From Camelimonas abortus (GTDB lineage: Bacteria; Pseudomonadota; Alphaproteobacteria; Rhizobiales; Beijerinckiaceae): DNA of 5,684 bases. Position numbers and translations under genes: made by a program. The notes under the pieces are model-generated. The model was not told where the DNA came from. It did no database searches and was given only the letters and a program-made list of their open reading frames with translations. Positions 1-5,352 of the stretch are shown here, in pieces (the stretch's first letter is position 1; each line of letters opens with the position of its first letter). The DNA lies in NCBI RefSeq assembly GCF_042647165.1, contig NZ_JBHRUV010000065.1; one strand, written 5' to 3'.

Positions 1-207
1 GACGACCTGACGCGCGAGAACGTCATGAAGGCGGCGCTGAGCCTGAGGGATTTCAAGCCGGGGATGATCTACGAGGGCATCACCATGAACACCGGCCCGG
101 GCGACCATTTCCCGTTTGAAGAGATGCAGATCATGGTGTTCCGCGGCGACCGCTGGATTCCGGAAGGCGGCGTGATCTCGGCGAAGCCGAAGGTGAAGGA
201 CCGGTAA
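1..207 (+). CDS. ABC transporter solute-binding protein, branched-chain amino acid type (3' end only)
   Basis: This is the last 68 codons of a gene that begins outside the window; it ends in TAA at 205-207. Seen directly: the frame is open from base 1 and contains DDLTRENVMKAALSL, then a stretch ending EEMQIMVFRGDRWIPEGGVI. From family knowledge, an (L/Y)TRENV..A..L..F motif followed by P.EQMQL..F.G..W...G.VI is the typical C-terminal end of periplasmic Peripla_BP_6 (LivK-like) binding proteins that deliver amino acids, amides or related small solutes to an ABC permease. The ligand cannot be inferred from this fragment, and the signal peptide and ligand-binding residues lie outside the window. 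The methionine codon at 25 is internal, not a start. An intrinsic terminator begins 28 bases after the stop, so this is the last gene of its transcript. A related gene sits at the other end of the window in opposite orientation. Confidence 0.88.
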   Translation, partial: DDLTRENVMKAALSLRDFKPGMIYEGITMNTGPGDHFPFEEMQIMVFRGDRWIPEGGVISAKPKVKDR

Positions 208-235
208 GACCGCGCAGGTCGCCGCCGGAACGCGC

Positions 236-263
236 AGGCCCGCCGGTTCGGGCGGGCCTTTTT
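236..263 (+). terminator. Rho-independent terminator of the left solute-binding protein gene
   Basis: A perfect 9-bp inverted repeat (AGGCCCGCC at 236-244 with GGCGGGCCT at 251-259) encloses a six-base loop (GGTTCG). It runs straight into five T residues (259-263) on the plus strand. The GC-rich stem, short loop and U-tract are those of a textbook intrinsic terminator, and it lies 28 bases after the TAA of the upstream gene. Confidence 0.92.
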
Positions 264-631
264 CCCGACACGGGCCGCCCCGGCCATGACGCGGCGACGG
301 CCGGCGGCCTGGCCCGGACATGCGGGGCGCCTTTCCCGCCCTGTCAGCGACAGGAGAGACGGCCGGCTACGATGGCGGCGCAAGGGCTCCGTTTGGTCTT
401 CCGCCTTGCGGGCGGAGCGGATGCATGCGGCGCCCGCGCGGAAACTCTTGCCCTCACAATCCCCTGGCCGCGGCGGGCCTGCGACGCTGCGACGACGCCG
501 CGCGTGAGCCGCGGCCGCAAGGAGACGGCATGCGCGGCCAGGGCGCGTCTCCAGGGCCGCCACACGCGGGGCGCGGGCCTGCCCTCGCGCAGACGGCGCG
601 CAGGCGACCTGGCCACTGCTGCGGTTGCGGC
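264..631. other. Intergenic spacer with several short hairpins; no gene recognised
   Basis: This stretch of about 370 bases lies between two convergent transcription units. Reading frames cross it on both strands, but none has a recognisable protein motif, and they look like by-products of high GC content. It contains short inverted repeats: CCTGTC/GACAGG at 340-345 and 349-354 (three-base loop), TCCGCC/GGCGGA at 400-405 and 411-416, GGCCGCGGC/GCCGCGGCC at 466-474 and 508-516 (33-base loop), and GGAGACG/CGTCTCC at 521-527 and 546-552. None is followed by a T-run on either strand, so I do not call an intrinsic terminator for the minus-strand operon that ends at 632. Its 3' end may be Rho-dependent or may use one of these hairpins. 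No tRNA, known ncRNA or promoter was recognised. Confidence 0.6.
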
Positions 632-2839
632 TCAGGCGGTGGTCGTCACCCGTACGTCGCCGGAGCGGTCCAGCACCTGCAGCATCACCTGCGAGTCCAC
701 CCGGCGCAGGTGCACGTCCAGCCGCCCCTGCGGCAGGCGCACGCCGCGCAAGATCACCTCGTTCAGGAATTCCGGCAGCATCGGCTCGCGGAACGCAAGC
801 TCGCCGGCCTCCGGGTCAAACCCCATTCCGAGGCAGGACTGCAGCAGGAACAGCGGCGTCACCGCCGCCCACGCCTGCGGCGAACAGGCCACCGGATAGA
901 AGGTCGGGCCGCGGCTGCGCTGGCGCGGAAAGCCGCAGAACAGCTCCGGCAGCCGGCGCATGTCGGTATAGGTCGAGGCCATGAACAGCCCCTCAAAGAT
1001 CCGCGCCGCCTCCGCCCGGAAGCCATAACGCACGAACCCCGCCGCGATCAGCGCATTGTCATGGGGCCATACCGAGCCGTTGTGGTAGCTCATCGGGTTA
1101 TAGCGCGCCTCCGTGGTCGCCACCGTCCGCACACCCCAGCCGGAGAAGGCGGCCCGGTCCATCAGCGAGGCGACCACCCGCGGCGCCCGCTCCGGCAGGG
1201 CGAGGCCGGTGAACAGCGCGTGACCGGCGTTGGAGGCGCGCACCCGGCAGGGGCGTTTCTCCCCGTCCAGCGCCAGCACATAGGAGCCCAGCGCCGGGTC
1301 AAAGAAGGCGGCGTCGAAGCGCGCGCGCAGCTCCCTCGCCTTCCGCTCCAGCTCCAGCGCCCGGTGGCGCAGCCCCATGTCCCGCGCCACCTGCGCCGCC
1401 GCCAGCCAGGCGCCGTACACATAGGCCTGCACCTCGCAAAGGGCGACCGGCCCCCGCGCCAGACGCCCGTCTTCATGGAACACCGCGTCGAAACTGTCCT
1501 TCCAGCCCTGGTTGACCAGCCCGTCGTCCGCGCGGCGGCCGTATTCCACGAAACCGTCGCCGTCGCGATCGCCGTACCGGTCAATCCAGGCGAGGGCCGC
1601 CTCCACATGCGGCCACAGCCGCCGCAGCGTCTCAAGGTCCGCCGTGCGCCTGTAATAGGCGCCCGCCAGCATCACGAACAGCGGCGTGGCGTCGACGCTG
1701 CCGTAATAGCGGCGGAACGGCACCTCCCCCAGCTCCGCCATTTCGCCGTGGCGCACCTCGTGCAGGATCTTGCCGGGCTCGGCGTCCGCCTCCGGAATCT
1801 CCTCCGTGGCCTGGTTGGCGGCCAGATAGCGCAGCACCCCGCGGGCGATGGCCGGGTCCAGCCACAGCGTCTGCAGCGCCGTAATCAGGGCGTCACGGCC
1901 GAACACGGTGCTGAACCACGGAATGCCTGCATAGGGATATGGCCCCTCGCCGGTCACCGTGACCAGCATGTACAGGTCGGCGACGGCGCGGCGCAGGGCC
2001 TCGTTGAACACGTCGTTGGAGGTGATCACCGCCGCGGTCTGCGCCGTCAGCGCCCGCATGGCGCGGCGGGCGTCGCGCAGGCGGGTGAAGAACGCCCGCT
2101 TCGGCGCCGCGGGCTGCTCCTGCCCCTGCCCGAAGCTGATCTCCAGGAAGATCTGGCGCGTTTCACCGGGCGCGAGGGCGATGTCAAAGGTCGCCTCCGC
2201 GCCGGTGAGCGAGGCGGGCTGCGGATCAAACCGCAGCGTCGTGCGGCGCAGCACGCCGTCCAGCCCGCCATAGGCGAGGGTGACGCTGTCCGCCGTCACC
2301 TGCGGCTCACGCATGGCGCCGCGCCGGGGCCGGCGCGCGCCGCGCACCTCGAACAGGTCGGAGAAGTCGGCCGCGAACGACAGCGCCAGCCGCACGCGCC
2401 GCGGCTGCTCGTCGAAATTGCGCAGGCTGATGCGCTCGCAGCAGCTCGCCTCCCACAGGAACCGGGTGCGGCGGATGTGGATCAGGTCATGGGGCAGCGT
2501 CAGGACGCCGTTCTCGTAAAGATCGGGGTTGGTGAGATCGAAGGTGAGCAGGGCGTTGTCGTCCCGCGCCATGGAGCTGAGCAGCAGCGGCCGCTGGCCG
2601 CCGATGGTCAGGTACAGGCGCGACAGATGGCGCGTGTCGCGATGGTAGACGCCCTCGGGGCTGCCGGGCCCCGCGATGGCGTCGCCATTGGGATCGAACA
2701 TCGAGAAGGTGTCGCCGTGCTTCTGCGTGCGCGGGCGCCGCTCCTGCAGCGGCGCCGTGGCGACGATGAAGAACTGCGGCGACTGCGCCGTGGCGAACGG
2801 GTCCGGCCGCGGCGTCAGCGGATCGGCGCGTTCGTCCAT
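632..2839 (-). CDS. Glycogen debranching enzyme-like protein (amylo-alpha-1,6-glucosidase family), 735 aa
   Basis: This is an intact gene from ATG at 2839 to TGA at 632-634. Residues about 35-235 form a beta-rich N-terminal domain with the pattern GDTFSMFDPNGDA (42-54) and GVYHRDTRHLS (63-73), as in the bacterial glycogen-debranching N-terminal (GDE_N_bis-type) domain. Residues about 275-670 look like an (alpha/alpha)6-barrel glycosidase domain. Its conserved blocks are GIPWFSTVFGRDALIT (305-320), KILHEVRHGEMAELGEVPF (357-375), YGDRDGDGFVEY (422-433), NQGWKDSFDA (443-452), SYHNGSVWPHDNALIA (584-599) and ACSPQAW (651-657). A short beta tail follows. The family is annotated as hydrolysing alpha-1,6 or other alpha-glucosidic links, but many members are biochemically uncharacterised. 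I cannot assign the catalytic acids with certainty, although acidic residues in the WKDSFD and GFVEY blocks are candidates. There is no signal peptide, so a cytoplasmic location is likely. It is translationally coupled to the upstream glycosyltransferase. A mannosylglycerate-hydrolase or trehalase-like activity on a small glycoside is an alternative to debranching. Confidence 0.9.
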   Translation of the reverse strand: MDERADPLTPRPDPFATAQSPQFFIVATAPLQERRPRTQKHGDTFSMFDPNGDAIAGPGSPEGVYHRDTRHLSRLYLTIGGQRPLLLSSMARDDNALLTFDLTNPDLYENGVLTLPHDLIHIRRTRFLWEASCCERISLRNFDEQPRRVRLALSFAADFSDLFEVRGARRPRRGAMREPQVTADSVTLAYGGLDGVLRRTTLRFDPQPASLTGAEATFDIALAPGETRQIFLEISFGQGQEQPAAPKRAFFTRLRDARRAMRALTAQTAAVITSNDVFNEALRRAVADLYMLVTVTGEGPYPYAGIPWFSTVFGRDALITALQTLWLDPAIARGVLRYLAANQATEEIPEADAEPGKILHEVRHGEMAELGEVPFRRYYGSVDATPLFVMLAGAYYRRTADLETLRRLWPHVEAALAWIDRYGDRDGDGFVEYGRRADDGLVNQGWKDSFDAVFHEDGRLARGPVALCEVQAYVYGAWLAAAQVARDMGLRHRALELERKARELRARFDAAFFDPALGSYVLALDGEKRPCRVRASNAGHALFTGLALPERAPRVVASLMDRAAFSGWGVRTVATTEARYNPMSYHNGSVWPHDNALIAAGFVRYGFRAEAARIFEGLFMASTYTDMRRLPELFCGFPRQRSRGPTFYPVACSPQAWAAVTPLFLLQSCLGMGFDPEAGELAFREPMLPEFLNEVILRGVRLPQGRLDVHLRRVDSQVMLQVLDRSGDVRVTTTA

Positions 2840-3948
2840 GGGCCCCTCGTCGCAACGCCAGGCGCATGGGCCGCCAGCGCGGCGGCCTGCTCCGCCGGGA
2901 GCGGCGCGGCGGCCGCGCCCTTGCGGGCGATGCGCCGGTAAATCTCCAGATAGCCGTCCGCCATGCGCCGCACGGTGAAGCGCCGCTCAAAGCAGCCGCG
3001 CACGGCGGCGCGGTCCAGCGCCAGCACGCGCGGCAGCGCCGCCAGCGCCTCGTCCACCGTATCGACGAGCACGCCGGAGACGCCGTCGTCGATGACCTCC
3101 GGCGCCGAGCCGCGCCGGAAGGCCAGAACCGGCGTGCCGCAGGCCATGGCCTCAATCATGACGAGGCCGAAAGGCTCAGGCCAGTCGATCGGGAACAGCA
3201 GCGCCGCCGCCTGCCCGAGGAACTCCGCCTTGGTCCGCTCGTCCACCTCGCCCACGAACTCCACCTGCGGATGGCGCTCCACCATGGGCCGGATGACCCC
3301 GTCCCAGTAGGCCTGGTCGGCGCGGTCCACCTTGGCGGCGATTTTCAGCGGCATGCCGGCGCGGACGGCGATCTCGATGGCCCGGTCAGGCCGCTTCTCC
3401 GGCGAGATGCGGCCAAGGAAGGCAAGATAGCCGCCGCCGGCTCCGGGGCTGAACGGCAGCAGCCCTTCCGGCAGGCCGTGATGCACCGTGCCCGCCCAGT
3501 TGGCCATCGGCAGCGGCGCGCGCTGGTCGTCAGAAATCGAGACGACGGGGATGTCCGGGAAGGCGGCGTAGAACGGCTTGAGGTCCGGCAGGTCGAGGCG
3601 CCCGTGCAGGGTGGTGACCGTGCGGTGGGCGAAAGGCCGGATCAGCGGGAAATGCAGCAGGTCGATGTGAAAATGGATGACGTCAAACTCGTCGGCGCGG
3701 GCGCGCAGCTGCTCGAGCATGACGAGATGGTGCGGTATGGGGTCGCGGACCGCCGGATTGAGGCGCAGCGCCCGTTCGCAGGCGGGCGCCAGCTCGGCGG
3801 CCGTGAGGGAGTCGCCGGAGGCGAACAGCGTGACCCTGTGACCGCGGCGGACAAGTTCTTCTGTGAGATAGGAAACGACGCGCTCCGTTCCTCCGTAAAG
3901 ACGCGGTGGAACGCTTTCGGCGAGCGGAGCTACCTGGGCAATCCTCAT
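2815..3948 (-). CDS. GT4-family (GT-B fold) glycosyltransferase, 377 aa
   Basis: This is an intact gene from ATG at 3948 to TGA at 2815-2817. It starts with MRIAQVAPLAESVPPRLYGG (residues 1-20), giving the glycine-rich N-terminal loop of GT4 enzymes, followed by TERVVSYLTEELVRRGHRVTLFASGDS. The acceptor-side Rossmann domain runs to about residue 160 and includes IHFHIDLLHFPL (91-102). The nucleotide-sugar domain follows, with FLGRISPEKRPDRAIEIA (177-194, including R180 and K185) and the E-X7-E motif EPFGLVMIE (E258 and E266) leading into AMACGTPVLAFRRGSAPEVI. These are the hallmarks of retaining GT-B glycosyltransferases that use UDP-, GDP- or ADP-sugars. Donor and acceptor cannot be read from the sequence. 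An Ala/Pro-rich tail (about 343-377) lies beyond the usual end of the fold, and its last codons overlap the next gene. There is no signal peptide or membrane segment. A strong Shine-Dalgarno sequence supports the start. Its family is commonly placed near surface polysaccharide or glucan genes. Confidence 0.93.
   Translation of the reverse strand: MRIAQVAPLAESVPPRLYGGTERVVSYLTEELVRRGHRVTLFASGDSLTAAELAPACERALRLNPAVRDPIPHHLVMLEQLRARADEFDVIHFHIDLLHFPLIRPFAHRTVTTLHGRLDLPDLKPFYAAFPDIPVVSISDDQRAPLPMANWAGTVHHGLPEGLLPFSPGAGGGYLAFLGRISPEKRPDRAIEIAVRAGMPLKIAAKVDRADQAYWDGVIRPMVERHPQVEFVGEVDERTKAEFLGQAAALLFPIDWPEPFGLVMIEAMACGTPVLAFRRGSAPEVIDDGVSGVLVDTVDEALAALPRVLALDRAAVRGCFERRFTVRRMADGYLEIYRRIARKGAAAAPLPAEQAAALAAHAPGVATRGPWTNAPIR
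2840..2848 (-). promoter_or_regulatory. Ribosome binding site of the debranching-like gene, inside the glycosyltransferase gene
   Basis: Read on the minus strand, GAGGGGCCC directly precedes the ATG at 2839. GAGG (2845-2848) lies five bases from the start, which fixes this start codon. The site lies within the last codons of the upstream glycosyltransferase gene, whose TGA (2815-2817) falls 22 bases inside the new gene. Ribosomes finishing the first gene therefore pass over this start, which favours coupled translation. Confidence 0.7.
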
Positions 3949-4133
3949 GACAGTACCTCCCCGGAGGGCGAGACAGCATCACGTGAAATGCAGGAGCGCG
4001 ACACGCGCCAAGGGGGTCGCTCCGGAGATGTAGGCGCGCGGGCGGCGTTTTGAAGGGGCGGACGGCCGCGGGCGCCTTCCCTGGGGAACGCGCCGCCCGG
4101 CGGGGAGCGGCGGACGGTCCGGCGCGGGGTTTG
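3949..4133 (-). other. Gap between epimerase and glycosyltransferase genes; possible internal promoter region
   Basis: These 185 bases separate the epimerase stop from the glycosyltransferase start, which is longer than usual within a tight operon. An imperfect hairpin at 4071-4094 (GGCGC and TTCC pairing with GGAA and GCGCC around CTGG, one C:C mismatch) follows the epimerase stop but has no T-run on the minus strand, so it is not a convincing terminator. Nearer the glycosyltransferase, a weak minus-strand promoter-like pair can be drawn: TTGGCG at 4006-4011 and CATTTC at 3985-3990, spacing 15. The -10 match is poor and I do not call it. A CACGTG palindrome sits at 3980-3985. The gap leaves open whether the two units are co-transcribed. 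Confidence 0.5.
3955..3962 (-). promoter_or_regulatory. Strong ribosome binding site of the glycosyltransferase, with possible masking hairpin
   Basis: On the minus strand GGGGAGGT (3955-3962) is a near-perfect match to the anti-Shine-Dalgarno sequence, six bases before the ATG at 3948. This decides the start. The same mRNA stretch can fold: CCTC (3964-3967 on the minus strand) can pair with GAGG (3956-3959) around a CGGG loop, which would cover part of the site. The stem is only four base pairs, so any regulatory role is speculative. Confidence 0.75.
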
Positions 4134-5147
4134 TTATTTGCCGTAGTAGTCCCGGAACCAGGCGACGAAGCGGGCGATGCCGTCGCGCACGTCAGTCTGC
4201 GGGCGGTAGCCGGTGAGCCGCTGCAGCAGGCTGCAGTCGGCCCAGGTGGCGGGCACGTCGCCCTTCTGCATGTCCATGTAATTGCGGATGGCCTTGCGTC
4301 CGAGGCATTCCTCGATCGCCTCGACGAAATCGAGCAGGCGCACCCTGTCGGAGTTGCCGATGTTGACGATCCGGAACGGGGCGACCGGAGAGAGCGAGTC
4401 GCCCGGCACGGCTTCGCCGCGCGCGTCCGGCTTCGGGGGCGGAACGTCGATCAGCAGGCGGATGCCGCGCGTCAGGTCGTCGACATAGGTGAAGTCCCGG
4501 TACATGTCGCCGTGGTTGTAGATGTCGATGGGCCGGCCATCGAGAATGGCGTCGACAAAGCGGAACAGCGCGAGGTCCGGCCGTCCCCACGGGCCGTACA
4601 CCGTGAAGAAGCGGAACATGGTGGTGGGCAGGCCCCACAGGTGCGCGTAGGCGTGGCCCATGCTTTCGTTGGCCTTTTTGGTGGCGGCGTAGATGGTGAG
4701 CTGGGCGTCGGCCTTGTCGGTTTCGGCGAAGGGCATGGCCTCGTTGGCGCCGTAGACGGAGGAGGTGGAGGCCATCAGCAGGTGGCGCACGCCGAGGCGG
4801 CGGGCCGCCTCCATGACGTTGAAGGTTCCGGTGATGTTGGAGTCGAGATAGGCGCGCGGGTTCTCGAGGCTGTACCGGACGCCGGCCTGGGCGGCGAGAT
4901 GCACGATGATTTCCGGCCGGACGCGGTCGGCGACTGCGTCCAGCAGCGCCGCGTCCTCGAGCATGCCCTCGGTGGCGGAGAAATTGGGGTGCTCCCGCAG
5001 GATGGCGTGCCGGCGCTGCTTGAGCCGCACGTCGTAATAGTCCGTCATGCCGTCATAGCCATGGACGCGATGGCCCTCGTCCAGCAGCAGACGCGCAAGA
5101 TGGAAGCCGATAAAACCGGCGGTGCCGGTCACCAGGATGGCGGCCAT
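4134..5147 (-). CDS. NAD-dependent epimerase/dehydratase, UDP-glucuronate 4-epimerase type, 337 aa
   Basis: This is an extended short-chain dehydrogenase that most likely interconverts UDP-glucuronate and UDP-galacturonate, a precursor for LPS, capsule or exopolysaccharide. The protein starts MAAILVTGTAGFIGFHLARL, with the NAD-binding GxxGxxG at residues 8-14. The catalytic set is T128 (in STSSVYG, 127-133), Y153 and K157 (YAATK), in the same spacing as GalE S124/Y149/K153. Features shared with UDP-GlcA 4-epimerases rather than GalE are TDYYDVRLKQRR (35-46), LAAQAGVRYSLENP (84-97), FFTVYGPWGRPDLALF (180-195), IYNHGDMYRDFTYVDD (209-224), and KGDVPATWAD near the C-terminus (295-304). The length of about 337 residues is normal for that group. 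The frame stays open upstream to an ATG at 5294, but that extension has no family similarity and starts in the downstream terminator of the neighbouring gene. The ATG at 5147 is therefore chosen, since it sits exactly at the beta-strand before the Rossmann loop. AGGA at 5152-5155 gives a modest ribosome site. Substrate identity is inferred. Confidence 0.93.
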   Translation of the reverse strand: MAAILVTGTAGFIGFHLARLLLDEGHRVHGYDGMTDYYDVRLKQRRHAILREHPNFSATEGMLEDAALLDAVADRVRPEIIVHLAAQAGVRYSLENPRAYLDSNITGTFNVMEAARRLGVRHLLMASTSSVYGANEAMPFAETDKADAQLTIYAATKKANESMGHAYAHLWGLPTTMFRFFTVYGPWGRPDLALFRFVDAILDGRPIDIYNHGDMYRDFTYVDDLTRGIRLLIDVPPPKPDARGEAVPGDSLSPVAPFRIVNIGNSDRVRLLDFVEAIEECLGRKAIRNYMDMQKGDVPATWADCSLLQRLTGYRPQTDVRDGIARFVAWFRDYYGK

Positions 5148-5185
5148 GTCGTCCTGTCCCCGAGGCGGCGGTTGTCGTCGAAGCG

Positions 5186-5214
5186 GCAATAGCCCCTCGC
5201 CTCCGGCGTGGCAA
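5186..5214 (-). promoter_or_regulatory. Candidate sigma70-type promoter of the epimerase (and possibly the whole block)
   Basis: On the minus strand, TTGCCA (5209-5214) matches the -35 consensus at five of six positions. It is separated by exactly 17 bases from TATTGC (5186-5191), which matches only the first three -10 positions. Transcription would begin near 5179, leaving a leader of about 30 bases before the ATG at 5147. The spacing and position are good. The weak -10, lacking the final T, makes this a candidate only. Confidence 0.35.
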
Positions 5215-5220
5215 TGATGG

Positions 5221-5289
5221 GGCGCGCCAGGACCGCGCCGGCCGGCCCGGCGCCCGGGCGTGTCAGGGCCGGACGCGGCCGGACGGCCC
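5221..5289. repeat. GC-rich cluster of inverted repeats and a two-copy 10-base tandem repeat
   Basis: Between the candidate epimerase promoter and the neighbouring terminator lie several elements. There is a palindrome GGCGCGCC (5221-5228). A perfect 7-bp stem GCGCCGG/CCGGCGC (5235-5241 with 5247-5253) has a five-base loop. A GGGCCG/CGGCCC stem (5266-5271 with 5284-5289) encloses most of an imperfect direct repeat, GGCCGGACGC then GGCCGGACGG (5267-5276 and 5277-5286, nine of ten bases alike). In DNA of this composition, such pairs are expected fairly often by chance. No function is assigned. Confidence 0.45.
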
Positions 5290-5297
5290 GCCATCAG

Positions 5298-5323
5298 AAA
5301 ACCCCGCCGGAGGGCCGGCGGGG
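5298..5323 (-). terminator. Rho-independent terminator of the right solute-binding protein gene
   Basis: On the minus strand, CCCCGCCGG (5315-5323) pairs perfectly with CCGGCGGGG (5302-5310) around a four-base loop (CCCT). It is followed at once by TTTT (5298-5301). It begins 29 bases after the TGA of the right-hand gene, so it ends that transcript before the epimerase gene, which is on the same strand. The T-run is short but the stem is strong. Confidence 0.85.
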
Positions 5324-5352
5324 CGGAAACGCCAGGGTTGATGCGGCGGCGG

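Noticed and set aside
227..248. GGAAC...GTT resembling an alphaproteobacterial EcfG general-stress promoter
   Set aside because: The spacing is 14 bases instead of about 16-17, and the GTT lies in the loop of the terminator. No plus-strand gene follows.
340..354. CCTGTC-AGC-GACAGG hairpin as a terminator or operator
   Set aside because: There is no T-run on either strand and no adjacent promoter, and a single 6-bp inverted repeat in this composition is weak evidence.
69..563. Minus-strand frame of 164 codons covering the left terminator and spacer
   Set aside because: It runs antisense through the solute-binding protein gene and across a strong terminator, has an Arg/Ala-rich composition and no motif.
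320..2941. Very long plus-strand open frame (873 codons) opposite the debranching-like gene
   Set aside because: It is antisense to a gene with clear family motifs. The translation is rich in Arg, His, Gln, Ala and Pro with no recognisable domain, as expected from the complement of a high-GC gene.
4071..4094. Imperfect hairpin after the epimerase as its terminator
   Set aside because: The stem has a C:C mismatch, and no U-tract follows on the minus strand.
2866..5192. Two further long plus-strand open frames (2866-4053 and 4050-5192) meeting end to start
   Set aside because: They are antisense shadows of the glycosyltransferase and epimerase genes, with low-complexity Arg/Gly/His/Val composition. 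The apparent coupling at 4050 uses TTG and no ribosome site was seen.
5148..5294. N-terminal extension of the epimerase to an ATG at 5294 (49 extra residues)
   Set aside because: The extension is Gly/Arg/Pro-rich and has no similarity to the family, begins just after the neighbouring gene's terminator stem, and would place a long tail before the Rossmann strand. MAAILVTG at 5147 is the family's normal start.
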